Positions 42,406 through 50,358 of a stretch of 64,000 nt of DNA are shown one piece after another. Origin of the DNA: Hymenobacter gummosus (lineage in GTDB: Bacteria; Bacteroidota; Bacteroidia; Cytophagales; Hymenobacteraceae); assembly GCF_003970915.1 (NCBI RefSeq), contig NZ_RXOF01000006.1, positions 329,991 to 393,990 on the forward strand. The letters run 5' to 3'. Under the pieces are notes generated by a model, which saw nothing but the letters and a program-made list of their open reading frames with translations, had not been told where the DNA came from and did no database searches. Position 1 is the first letter of the stretch; each line of letters opens with the position of its first letter. A program made the translations under genes and the position numbers.

Positions 42406-42834
42406 ATGACGCCACCGCCGACGGACCGCGAGACGGTCTATTTCCGCAATACCGTAGGGAGCGTTGTGTTTCATTCGGTGGGCTACGTGCGGCTGGCCTG
42501 GTCGGCCGAGCGCATCACTCTGCCCGAGCTGCAGGCGTTCTACGAGCAGGCCCTGACTTTGCTCATCGGCGTGGGCGTGGGCCGCATCCTCTCCGAGCAC
42601 GGCCAGCGCCAGCCCCTGTCGGTGGCCGCCCAGCAGTGGCTGGTCACCGATTGGATTCCGCGGGCCATCCGGCTGGCCGGGGTGCACCACGTTGCCATCG
42701 TGGAGGGGCAGAATCCGGTGCACCGGCTCTCAACGCAGGGCGTGCTGGCCGCCGCGCCGGCCGGTATGCAATTCCGGCGCTTCGAGCAGCGCCCCGAGGC
42801 CGAAGCCTGGCTGCTGACCCAACCGCGAGGCTAA
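42406..42834 (+). CDS. STAS/SpoIIAA-like domain protein, paralogue of 30004-30393
   Basis: A 142-residue protein starting MTPPPTDRETVYFRN. It shares the element order of the 30004-30393 protein: aromatic N-terminal strands, a long helix (ELQAFYEQALTLLIGVGVGRIL), SEHGQRQPLSVAAQQWLVTDWIPRAI and an E-A-x-A-W-L helix near the end. The ATG at 42406 is chosen over a GTG at 42388; longer in-frame starts overlap the GNAT gene and are rejected. Function unknown; members may be regulators. Confidence 0.7.
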   Translation: MTPPPTDRETVYFRNTVGSVVFHSVGYVRLAWSAERITLPELQAFYEQALTLLIGVGVGRILSEHGQRQPLSVAAQQWLVTDWIPRAIRLAGVHHVAIVEGQNPVHRLSTQGVLAAAPAGMQFRRFEQRPEAEAWLLTQPRG

Positions 42835-42918
42835 GCCGCCCCGGCCTGAACTTGCTGGCCCCCAGCCGGCGTTGGGTAGTGCCGCCCGACGTTCTACCCG
42901 ATTCCTTTCCGCATTCCG

Positions 42919-44058
42919 GTGTTACGCTTTTTTCCTGGCTGGCTGCTGCGCGGCGCCCTCGGGGCGGCCTTGCTGCTGACCTCTCCCCTACCGGCCCAGA
43001 CGCCCCGCCCGGCAGCCTCAACACCTGCTCCAACGCTGAGCCTGCAGCCCGTGCCCGCGGCCATCGTGCCCACGCAGTTTTACGTAGCCGCCGTGCGCGA
43101 CGAGCGGGCCGACCGCCGTCCCGTGGCATTCTTGCTCACGCGCCCGGCCCCGGGGGGCCTGACCTCGAACACCGTGCAGGCGGTGGATTTGCAGGGCGGG
43201 GTGCCGGCGGCCCTGCAGCAGTTTGTGCAGCAGAGCGTGCCCGCCAACCGCCGCCTGCGCCCGCTCACCATCCGGCTGCGCGAGTGCCGCATTCAGGAAA
43301 CCAACGGGGCGCCCGGCTGGGCCAACGGGCAGCTGGCCCTGGCCCTGAGCTTCGACTGGCAGCGCGACGGGCGCCGCATTCAGCTGACCACCTACACCGG
43401 GGCGGCGCGCTACCAACGGCCGCTCAACAGCCGCTTCGACGCGGCCGAGCCGGTGCTGCGGCAGGCGCTGGTGGAAGGACTGAAGTTTCTCAACCACTGG
43501 ATGAGTCGCGAAGCCGCCGCCAACGTGAAGCTGGCCACCGCCCTGCGGGTACAGCACGCCGATTTTCCGTACGTGCCCGAGCCCGACACGCTGTTCTACT
43601 CCCCCGCCCACCCGCTCACGCTGGCCGATTTCCACGCCGCCCCGCGCCCGGCCAGCGGCTTTGCCGGTTCGGTGTTTCCGAGCTTCGCCTACACGGCCGA
43701 AGCGCAGCTGCGGGCGGGCGTGCTGCACCTGGCCGTGCAAACCAAAGTGTTCGTGGTGCGCAGCTCCTCCTGGGTGCTGCCCGCCGCCCGCGACGCGTAC
43801 ACCCTCAACCACGAGCAGCGGCACTTCGACGTGGTAAAGCTGGTGGCCGAGCGGTTTAAGCGCAAAGTCACCCCCGACAGCCTCACGCTCGACAACTACG
43901 ACGCGCGCATGCAGTTCCAGTTTCTGCAGTCCTGGCGCGAAATGACCGCCCTGCAGGAGCAGTACGACGCCGAAACCAACCACGGCCGCGACCAGGCCGC
44001 CCAGCAGCGCTGGGACCAGCGCATCGAGGCCGAGCTGCGCCGCTACGGAGTGCGGTAA
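42919..44058 (+). CDS. DUF922 putative zinc protease, secreted
   Basis: A 379-residue secreted protein with a GTG start and signal peptide (VLRFFPGWLLRGALGAALLLTS, cleavage near LPAQT). The C-terminal half has the DUF922 signature YTLNHEQRHFDVVKL with an HExxH zinc motif (298-302). DUF922 proteins are predicted Zn proteases of the periplasm or envelope. The N-terminal half is a beta-rich domain of unknown role. The start is decided by the signal peptide. It ends just before a large palindromic element. Confidence 0.85.
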   Translation: MLRFFPGWLLRGALGAALLLTSPLPAQTPRPAASTPAPTLSLQPVPAAIVPTQFYVAAVRDERADRRPVAFLLTRPAPGGLTSNTVQAVDLQGGVPAALQQFVQQSVPANRRLRPLTIRLRECRIQETNGAPGWANGQLALALSFDWQRDGRRIQLTTYTGAARYQRPLNSRFDAAEPVLRQALVEGLKFLNHWMSREAAANVKLATALRVQHADFPYVPEPDTLFYSPAHPLTLADFHAAPRPASGFAGSVFPSFAYTAEAQLRAGVLHLAVQTKVFVVRSSSWVLPAARDAYTLNHEQRHFDVVKLVAERFKRKVTPDSLTLDNYDARMQFQFLQSWREMTALQEQYDAETNHGRDQAAQQRWDQRIEAELRRYGVR

Positions 44059-44085
44059 GGCGAACTGGTTCAGCGGGCATGCCCA

Positions 44086-44311
44086 CTGCGCACTCGCTCG
44101 GCTACTGCCGAGTGAGGCCTGCGTCGCTCGGCTGCGCCGAGCACCGGCCCGCGCCGCGAAGATGGATTTGTAACAGCTACGCCCGAAGGCTTCGTCCCAG
44201 CCCTACCTGCGCGAGCAAGCTGATTTATCAGCGCGCAGACGGCGCGGTACCGCGCTCGGCATAGCCGAGCTATAATAGGCCTCACTCGGCAATAGCCGAG
44301 CGAGTGCGCAG
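44086..44311. mobile_element. Inverted-repeat element with 35-bp arms (226 bp)
   Basis: Arms at 44086-44120 and 44277-44311 match at 34 of 35 positions. Inside are two smaller GCTCGGC/GCCGAGC hairpins. There is no reading frame of note, so it is a MITE-like palindrome between the DUF922 and MFS genes. Confidence 0.78.
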
Positions 44312-44362
44312 CTATTTTCTATGCTTGAGGCTTAACATGACGGCCGTTGCCGCTCGTGCCAC

Positions 44363-44392
44363 GATACGCGAAGTACAACTTCGCGCTACGAT
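44363..44392. repeat. REP-like palindrome (TACGCGAAG-TACAA-CTTCGCG)
   Basis: A short hairpin directly between the 226-bp element and the MFS promoter; the TAGCGCGAAGTTGTACTTCGCG form recurs in other Cytophagales in my recollection. Confidence 0.5.
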
Positions 44393-44416
44393 GCGGACGA
44401 CGCCAGCAGTGCGGGC

Positions 44417-44424
44417 TAGCTTTG
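44417..44424 (+). promoter_or_regulatory. -7 box of the MFS gene (TAGCTTTG)
   Basis: Exact TAnnTTTG match 17 bases upstream of the ATG at 44442, implying a very short 5' leader. No TTG at the -33 position. Confidence 0.5.
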
Positions 44425-44441
44425 CGGGGGCAAATCGACTT

Positions 44442-45644
44442 ATGGGTACTGTAACGACGGATACGGCCGCGGCCGGGCGGGCGCGGGTGGCGGTGACGCT
44501 GTTTTTTCTGGTATCGGGCTTTGGGTTTTCTACCTGGGCCTCGCGCATTCCCACCATTCAGCAGCAGCTCGGGCTGAGCGAAGCGGCCCTGGGCTCGGTG
44601 CTGCTGGCCTTGCCGGCCGGGCTGATGCTGACCTTGCCCGTGACCGGGCTGCTGCTGCAGCGCTTCAGCTCCCGGCAGGTGATGCTGGTGGGGGCGGTGC
44701 TTTACAACGTAGCCCTGGCCCTGCTGGGCTTTGCCGAGCACACCTGGCAGCTGGTGCTGCTGCTGTTCTGCTTCGGCTCCTCGCGCAACCTGCTCAACAT
44801 TTCGGTGAATGCGCAGTCGGTGGGCGTGCAGGCGCTGTACCCGCGCGCCATCATTGCCCGTTTCCACGGGGTGTGGAGCGTGGCGGGCTTCGCGGCGGCG
44901 GCCGTGGGCGCGGGCCTGGTGGCCCTGGGCGTGGCCCCGGGCGGGCACTTTCTCGGGGTGGCCCTGCTGCTGACGGTGCTGGCCCTGGCTTTCTACCCCG
45001 GCACCCTCCCGCTGCAGCCCGCGGCCGGTACGGCGGCCCGCCCCGGCTTCGTGTGGCCCGACCGGGAGTTGGTCAAGTTCGGACTCATGGCCTTTACTTC
45101 CATGGCCTGCGAAGGCACCATGTACGACTGGAGCGCCATTTATTTCGCCAAGGCGGCCGGGGTGCCGGTGGGCACGGTGGGCTTTGCGGTGTACATGGTG
45201 GCCATGACAACGGGCCGCTTCCTGGGCGACGCGCTGACTAACCGCTTCGGCGTGCCCACGCTGCTGCGCGGCAGCGGACTGCTGATGAGCGGCGGCTTGC
45301 TGCTGGCCGCCCTGGTGCCCCGGCCCCTGGTGGCGGCTCTGGGCTTCGCGCTGGTGGGGCTGGGCGTGGCCTGCGTGGTGCCGCTGGTGTTCAGCATGGC
45401 GGGGCGCTCGGCCCGGCTGAGCGGCGGCCCGGCCATTGCGGCAGTATCCACGGTGGGCTACTTCGGGTTTCTCATCGTGCCGCCGCTGGTGGGCTTCGTG
45501 GCCGAGGCGGCCAGCCTGCGCTGGGCCTTCGGGCTGATGGCCACACTGGGCCTGGCCCTGTACGCGCTGGTGAGCCGCCTGCCCCGGCCGGAACCCACCG
45601 CGGCGCCGGCCAAACCGGAGCCTACGCCCCTGGTACTGGAGTAG
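44442..45644 (+). CDS. MFS transporter
   Basis: A 400-residue integral membrane protein with about 12 hydrophobic helices. The start is MGTVTTDTAAAGRARVAVTLFF, then SGFGFSTWASRIPTIQQQLGLSEAALGSVL and a central loop (RPGFVWPDRELVKFG) between two six-helix halves. The layout resembles the YbjJ/fucose-type MFS subgroup with the FG-(F/T)-WA-S-R-I-P motif. Transport substrate is unknown. The start is fixed by the -7 box and by absence of homologous residues upstream. Confidence 0.9.
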   Translation: MGTVTTDTAAAGRARVAVTLFFLVSGFGFSTWASRIPTIQQQLGLSEAALGSVLLALPAGLMLTLPVTGLLLQRFSSRQVMLVGAVLYNVALALLGFAEHTWQLVLLLFCFGSSRNLLNISVNAQSVGVQALYPRAIIARFHGVWSVAGFAAAAVGAGLVALGVAPGGHFLGVALLLTVLALAFYPGTLPLQPAAGTAARPGFVWPDRELVKFGLMAFTSMACEGTMYDWSAIYFAKAAGVPVGTVGFAVYMVAMTTGRFLGDALTNRFGVPTLLRGSGLLMSGGLLLAALVPRPLVAALGFALVGLGVACVVPLVFSMAGRSARLSGGPAIAAVSTVGYFGFLIVPPLVGFVAEAASLRWAFGLMATLGLALYALVSRLPRPEPTAAPAKPEPTPLVLE

Positions 45645-45835
45645 CCGGGCCCGCGGGACTGGTAGCCTGAATCGGTTCCGTTGTCGGGTCTGGCACCGGG
45701 CAGCCGGCCCAAGCCGGCCGCCTGGCCGTCAGCTGCCCGGCTGGGCGGGTGGTGTCCCCCACAAACAGGCTGCTTCAACCTATTGATACCCCGGCGGACC
45801 CAACAACCATATCAGGCCGACCTGAAAACCCCGCT

Positions 45836-45903
45836 CATGCCGGCAGAGGTCTGTTGGAGCAACGTGAAAACTTCGGTTGCCCCAACAGACCTCTGCCGGC
45901 ATG
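45836..45903. repeat. Perfect 22-bp inverted repeat
   Basis: Arms at 45836-45857 and 45882-45903 (CATGCCGGCAGAGGTCTGTTGG and its complement in part) are perfectly complementary with a 24-base loop. No T-tract, so this is not a usual terminator; probably a dispersed palindrome. The surrounding 45645-46078 gap has no gene. Confidence 0.8.
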
Positions 45904-46019
45904 ACCGGAGCTTTTCGGGTGCTGCGCAACAGCTGTGGTGCCCCTTAGAACTTTCCCGGCCCGACCGGCGCCCCCCGAATGCGGCCGGCGTACGGTTTTG
46001 GACAGAGAACCTCCCACCA

Positions 46020-46057
46020 ACAAACCGCCCCGGCTTCCTTGCGGAAACCGGGGCGGT
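46020..46057 (-). terminator. Terminator of the lipoprotein gene, minus strand
   Basis: ACCGCCCCGG (46024-46033) and CCGGGGCGGT (46048-46057) with a 14-base loop; followed on the minus strand by TTTGTT, 22 bases after the stop at 46079. Confidence 0.75.
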
Positions 46058-46078
46058 CTAATTTGGTCAGAGCCGGGG

Positions 46079-46726
46079 CTAGTCTTTGATTTTCACCTGC
46101 CCGTCGTCGGCGTCGCGCTTCACTTTGGTGCCGTCGGCGTACTCCACTTTCCGGTCGCCGTCCTTGTCGATTTTGACGGTGGTGCCGTTCGAGTACACGA
46201 TTTTCACGTCGCCGCCCTTACGCTCGTACTTCACGATGCGCGGACCGCGGCGGCGCGGCCGGCTGGCGGTTTCGGTGGTCGTGGTGGTGGTCGTCGTCAC
46301 GTACCCGTCGCCGTAGTAGCGCGAGCGGTTGGTTTCGTAGGTGCGGTACTTCGCGTCGTCGTTCACGATGGTGCGTACCTCCTCGTCGGTGTCGGTATTA
46401 ATCTGGCGCACGGTGGCGTAGCGGCCGACGGTGTCGGTAGCCTCATCCAGGTCGCCGAGGCGCTGGGCGCGGGTGTAGTAGGTGGTGCGCAGGCGACGCA
46501 CGCGCATCGTGTCGCTGGTGTAGCCCAGGTCGGCGGCCACCTGATCGGCGGTGCGGTAGGCCTGGTCCTGGTACACGGTGGTATCAGCCCCGTCGTTATC
46601 AACGACCACGGCCGTATCGGCCGAGGGCGTGGTGGCCGCGTCGACGGCGGCCGGCTTATCTTGGTTGCAGGCCGTGGTCAGCGCGAAGCTGGCGGCAGCG
46701 GCGAGCAACAGGAAGTTGCGTTTCAT
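46079..46726 (-). CDS. Lipoprotein of unknown function
   Basis: A 215-residue protein with a lipoprotein signal (MKRNFLLLAAAASFALTTAC, Cys20). The mature chain is strongly acidic at first (DTAVVVDNDGADT), has a run of eight threonines before ETASRPRRRGPR, and ends in repeating K/D/G strands (GDVKIVYSNGTTVKIDKDGDRKVEYADGTKVKRD) reminiscent of tandem beta-hairpin repeats. No family is recognised. A 7-bp palindrome (46761-46778) sits 35 bases upstream and may be an operator. Confidence 0.8.
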   Translation of the reverse strand: MKRNFLLLAAAASFALTTACNQDKPAAVDAATTPSADTAVVVDNDGADTTVYQDQAYRTADQVAADLGYTSDTMRVRRLRTTYYTRAQRLGDLDEATDTVGRYATVRQINTDTDEEVRTIVNDDAKYRTYETNRSRYYGDGYVTTTTTTTTETASRPRRRGPRIVKYERKGGDVKIVYSNGTTVKIDKDGDRKVEYADGTKVKRDADDGQVKIKD

Positions 46727-46760
46727 GGTGTGAGTGTGGTTCGTAGGAGGGGGAATGCAG

Positions 46761-46778
46761 CATAGCCCGGCGGCTATG
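46761..46778. promoter_or_regulatory. Palindrome upstream of the lipoprotein gene
   Basis: CATAGCC-CGGC-GGCTATG forms a perfect 7-bp hairpin or operator-like site, 35-52 bases before the start codon. Confidence 0.35.
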
Positions 46779-46828
46779 TTATGGGGCATAGGTACGGGCC
46801 GGGTATAGTCGGGGTTGTGTCGACTGGG

Positions 46829-47074
46829 TAAAACAGAACGTCATCCTGAGCGCAGCGAAGGACCTTCCTCGCACCCCGCACCGCCGCAGCCTACGAAGCG
46901 CGGACGCTTTTCTGCTACTGCACACAAGAAGCGCAGCTACCTCCGGGTTTCGGTTGGTGGCTGCGCTTCGGTGTCTCTACGGTGGTCTGCAAAGAACGTC
47001 GGCACGTTGGCATCAGCGGCGGTGCAGGGTACGAGGAAGGTCCTTCGCTGCGCTCAGGATGACGTTCTGTTTTA
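46829..47074. mobile_element. GTCATCCTGAG inverted-repeat element B, non-autonomous (246 bp)
   Basis: The arms (about 58 bp, 46829-46887 and 47016-47074) are near-perfect inverted copies and the outermost 12 bases are perfect. The centre has an inner GAAGCGCAGC/GCTGCGCTTC hairpin. Its centre, read in reverse complement, matches that of element C at roughly 80%, so B and C are copies of one element in opposite orientation flanking the pectate lyase gene. Confidence 0.85.
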
Positions 47075-47099
47075 CCACGCCCAATCCACCCCGACAACC

Positions 47100-48530
47100 C
47101 TACTTCCCCGCCGCCAGCTCGTTCAGGTACGCTTCCAGCATGGTGTAGCCGTCCTTGCCCACTTTGGCGCGGTCAGCCGCATCGTTCAGGTTCAGGCCGT
47201 GGGCTTTTTCCCAGGCGTCGGGCATGCCGTCGTGGTCGGTATCGGCGGGGGCAGGGGCAGCTTTCAGCACCGGCCAGGCCCGCTGCGACACCTCGTACGG
47301 GGTGCCGTGGGGGTAGCCGCCCTGCACGTCGATGAGGCGGCCGCGGCCCTGGCGCACGTCGCGGACGATACGCTCATCCAGGGTGTCGCGGCGGGGGCGG
47401 GTGGCGCCGGCGCCGCGCAGCACGGCTTCGTAGGCTTCGGCGGCGGGCTGGGTGGTTACGGGGCCGATGTCGAAGGGCTTGTCGGCGCGGGCCTGGGGCA
47501 AGTCGGCGTCAGTGCCCCCCTGCAAGTCTACGCCGCGCCAGTTGTCGGCCGTGCGCTCGGGCGAGCCGTCCACGTAGTTGCCCGTCAGATAATACTTGCC
47601 GTAGGGCAGCGTGCCCGATTTGTAGGGATTCGCCACGCGGTAGCGCACCGAGGCCTTGGTGCTCGGGCCGGCCTTGTAGTAGTTGCCCACCACGTTGTAG
47701 TTGCCGCCTTCGCCGCCGTACACGTTGTTTTCGCCCCAGTTGTAGAACACGTTGTTGCGCAGGTCGGTGTTTTCCCAGCCCGCCTGCTTGGCCTGCCGGC
47801 TGCCGTTGAAGCGCGGGGTGCGGGAGTTGCAGTGGGCCACCAGGTTGTGGTGAAACGAGGCGCGCTGCCCGCCCCAGATACCGCCGTAGCCGTGCCGCTC
47901 GAAGTCCTTGTCGCCCTTCTCGAAGTGGTAGGAGTAGTTCAGCGGCTCGCTCATCAGGCACCACTGCACCGTCAGCGAGTCGCCGTTGTAGAAGGAGCAC
48001 ACCTCGTCGGTGCTCCAGCTCATGGAGCAGTGGTCGAGGATGATGCGCCGGCGGCCGATGCTGCTGAATGCGTCGTCGCCGCCGGCCCCGTCGACCATGC
48101 CCTGGTTCTGGTTTTTGTCGCCCATGCGCAGGCGCACAAAGCGCACCACCACGTTGTTGGCGCTGACGCCCACGGGGTAGTCGGCCAGGCAGATACCGTC
48201 GCCGGGCGCGGTCTGCCCCGCCACGGTGGTGTTGGGCTTGCTGATGCTCAGCGGCTTGCTCAGGTGAATCGTGCCCGAGACGCGGAACACCACCGTGCGG
48301 GCCGCGGCCGGGGCCGTGAGGGCGTGGCGCAAGGAGCCGGGCTGCCCGTCGTCGCTCAGGTTGGTGACTTCGAAGACGGTGGTGGGCTGGGCCGCGGTGC
48401 CCCGTCCGCCGGTAGTAAAGCGCCCAGCCCCTTCGGCGCCCGGAAAAGCCAGTTGCTGGGCGGCGGCGGGCAGGCTGGCCAGGCCCAGCAGGGCCAGGCA
48501 AAAAGAGGAAAACGCGGGGCGCAAAAGCAT
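47100..48530 (-). CDS. Secreted pectate lyase, polysaccharide lyase family 1
   Basis: A 476-residue exported enzyme: signal peptide (MLLRPAFSSFCLALLGLASLPAAAQ), then a right-handed beta-helix of PL1 with AFPGAEGAGRFTTGGRG, VSGTIHLSKPLSISKPNTTVAGQTAPGDG, RIILDHCSMSWSTDE and FHHNLVAHCNSRTPRF. It cleaves polygalacturonate by beta-elimination with Ca2+. A C-terminal DTDHDGMPDAWEKAHGLN motif resembles Ca-binding thrombospondin-type repeats. No T9SS domain is present. The start at 48530 is set by the signal peptide; longer frames run into element C. Confidence 0.92.
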   Translation of the reverse strand: MLLRPAFSSFCLALLGLASLPAAAQQLAFPGAEGAGRFTTGGRGTAAQPTTVFEVTNLSDDGQPGSLRHALTAPAAARTVVFRVSGTIHLSKPLSISKPNTTVAGQTAPGDGICLADYPVGVSANNVVVRFVRLRMGDKNQNQGMVDGAGGDDAFSSIGRRRIILDHCSMSWSTDEVCSFYNGDSLTVQWCLMSEPLNYSYHFEKGDKDFERHGYGGIWGGQRASFHHNLVAHCNSRTPRFNGSRQAKQAGWENTDLRNNVFYNWGENNVYGGEGGNYNVVGNYYKAGPSTKASVRYRVANPYKSGTLPYGKYYLTGNYVDGSPERTADNWRGVDLQGGTDADLPQARADKPFDIGPVTTQPAAEAYEAVLRGAGATRPRRDTLDERIVRDVRQGRGRLIDVQGGYPHGTPYEVSQRAWPVLKAAPAPADTDHDGMPDAWEKAHGLNLNDAADRAKVGKDGYTMLEAYLNELAAGK

Positions 48531-48650
48531 CGGCAGAACGGGTGGAGCGGGCGGGCGGCAGCTTGATATTAGCGCGCCGCTCGCCGGAAGGCCGCTTTTG
48601 CCCCGGGCTTTATTTGCGCAAACGTTGTCGGCAACGTTGCCAGAGCGTGG

Positions 48651-48897
48651 GAAGACCCGAACGTCATCCTGAGCGCAGCGAAGGACCTTCCTCGCACCCC
48701 GCACCGCCGCTGATGCCAATGAGCAAACGCCTTTTCAGGCCACGGTAGAAACACCGAAGCGCAGCCACCAACCGAAACCCGGTGGTAGCTGCGCTTCTTT
48801 TGCGCAATACCGAAAAAGCGTCCGCACTTCGTAGGTGGCGGCGGTGCAGGGGGCGAGGAAGGTCCTTCGCTGCGCTCAGGATGACGTTCGGGTTTTC
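48651..48897. mobile_element. GTCATCCTGAG inverted-repeat element C, non-autonomous (247 bp)
   Basis: Arms of about 58 bp at 48651-48709 and 48839-48897 are inverted copies. The inner edge TGATGCCAATGAGCAAACGC resembles TGATACCAATGCTCAGACGC at the same place in the GIY-YIG element. It is a reverse-orientation copy of element B. Confidence 0.85.
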
Positions 48898-48918
48898 CGT
48901 CCTATTTGTCCAGTCGTC

Positions 48919-49788
48919 TTACGCATTCACCACGGCGCCGCCGTTGGGGTGCAGGCTCTGGCCGGTGAAGTAGGAGCCGTCTTCGGAGGCCAGGAACACG
49001 TAGGCCGGGGCCACCTCGGAGGGCTGGCCGGCACGGCCCATGGTGGAGTCGCGGCCGAAGGTGGCCACTTTCAGGGCGCTGGCGGTGCTGGGGATGAAGG
49101 GCGTCCAGATCGGGCCCGGCGCCACCGAGTTGACGCGGATTTTCTTGTCGGCCAGCTGCAGGGCCAGGGAGCGGGTGAAGGCCGTAATGGCGCCCTTGGT
49201 GGAGCTGTAGTCGATAAGCTGCTCGTTGCCACGGAAGGCGTTGACGGAGGAGGTGTTGATGATACTGTCGCCCTCGCCCAGATGGGCCAGGGCGGCGCGC
49301 GTCACGCGGAAAAACGAGAGGATGTTCACCTGAAACACCGATTCCAGCTCCTCGTCGGGTATTTCCGTCAGCGAGTCGTGCCAGTGCTGCTCGGCGGCGT
49401 TGTTCACCAGGATGTTCAGCCGGCCCAGCTCCTGCACGGTGCGCTCCACGATTTGCTTGCAGAACTCCGGGTCGCGCAGGTCGCCGGGCAGCAGCAGGCA
49501 GCGGCGGCCGTGGCCGGTTACCAGCTCCTGCACCTTCTCGGCGTCTTCCTGCTCGGCGGGCATGTAGCTGATGGCCACGTCGGCGCCCTCGCGGGCGAAG
49601 TGCACGGCCACGGCCCGGCCGATGCCGGAGTCGCCGCCGGTAATCAGGGCTACTTTATCGAGCAGCTTGTCGGCGCCCTTGTAACCCGGGCGGATGTATT
49701 CGGGTTGGGGCGTCATTTCGCTTTCCAGCCCCGGCTGCTGGTCCTGGTGCTGGGGCGGAAAGAGGGTCGGCTTGTTGTCGTCGGACAT
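48919..49788 (-). CDS. SDR-family oxidoreductase, general-stress type
   Basis: A 289-residue NAD(P)-dependent short-chain dehydrogenase with the N-terminal extension (about 40 residues ending PEYIRPGYKGADKL) of the YghA/GSP39 stress group. Cofactor motif TGGDSGIGRA (50-59), NNAAEQHW, catalytic S180/S181, Y194 and K198 (YSSTK) are present. Reaction and substrate are not known. Its stop is 22 bases from element C; its start is 75 bases from the GIY-YIG element. Confidence 0.95.
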   Translation of the reverse strand: MSDDNKPTLFPPQHQDQQPGLESEMTPQPEYIRPGYKGADKLLDKVALITGGDSGIGRAVAVHFAREGADVAISYMPAEQEDAEKVQELVTGHGRRCLLLPGDLRDPEFCKQIVERTVQELGRLNILVNNAAEQHWHDSLTEIPDEELESVFQVNILSFFRVTRAALAHLGEGDSIINTSSVNAFRGNEQLIDYSSTKGAITAFTRSLALQLADKKIRVNSVAPGPIWTPFIPSTASALKVATFGRDSTMGRAGQPSEVAPAYVFLASEDGSYFTGQSLHPNGGAVVNA

Positions 49789-49862
49789 GGCTCAAACGAT
49801 TGGTTGTGAGCTAAAGCCTAACGGACCGGCTCCGGCCGGGGTTATAGTTGACGTTGAATAAC

Positions 49863-50334
49863 AGAACGTCATCCTGAGCAAAGCGAACCGAAGGAAGGCG
49901 TAGCCAAGGACCTTCCTCGAACCCTGCACCGCCGCTGATACCAATGCTCAGACGCTATAATTGTAGCTCAGCCACGTCGGGTTCATCATGGCAATCAATT
50001 CCTCCTTCTTCGCCCGGGTCCAGCCCTTTAGCTCTTTTTCCCGGACAATAGCGGCCGTAGCATCCGGGAAGGATTCGTAGTAGATCAGGTTGTAGCAGTA
50101 GTAACGCCCGGCGAAGGTGCCGCGCTGCCCACGGTTGGCGTAATGCTGCTCGGTGCGTTGGCGCAGGTTATTCGTCACGCCGATGTATAGGACGGTTTTG
50201 GCAGGGTTGGTAACGATGTAGATGTAGTACATAAGTTCAGAAGTAATGTCCGGCTAATATAGCGTCTGAGCCATGACTGTGGCGGCGGTGCAGGGTTAGA
50301 GGAAGGTCCTTCGCTGCGCTCAGGATGACGTTCT
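49863..50334. mobile_element. Inverted-repeat element D carrying a GIY-YIG nuclease gene (472 bp)
   Basis: The left arm (49863 to about 49960) and right arm (about 50257-50334) share AGAACGTCATCCTGAG, AAGGACCTTCCTC, CCCTGCACCGCCG and CTCAGACGCTATA blocks in inverted orientation; the left arm has an extra ~20 bases (49880-49905). The only gene is the 94-aa nuclease, and its final codons and stop lie inside the left arm. Elements A, B and C have the same arms without the gene. This is the likely autonomous member of the family. Confidence 0.75.
49948..50232 (-). CDS. GIY-YIG nuclease family protein (UPF0213/YhbQ type)
   Basis: A 94-residue single-domain GIY-YIG endonuclease. Motifs are intact: YIYIV at 3-7 and YIG at 16-18, R24/R26 and H30 in NNLRQRTEQH, and the metal-binding Glu in REKELKGW (64-71). 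Small members of this family cut DNA in repair or as domains of homing nucleases, but most are uncharacterised. The gene is enclosed by inverted-repeat arms, and its last residues (WLSYNYSV-stop) are encoded in an arm. This suggests the nuclease acts on the repeat itself; that is inference. Confidence 0.93.
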   Translation of the reverse strand: MYYIYIVTNPAKTVLYIGVTNNLRQRTEQHYANRGQRGTFAGRYYCYNLIYYESFPDATAAIVREKELKGWTRAKKEELIAMMNPTWLSYNYSV

Positions 50335-50358
50335 TTTTCATCCCATTCCTGCCCTCCC

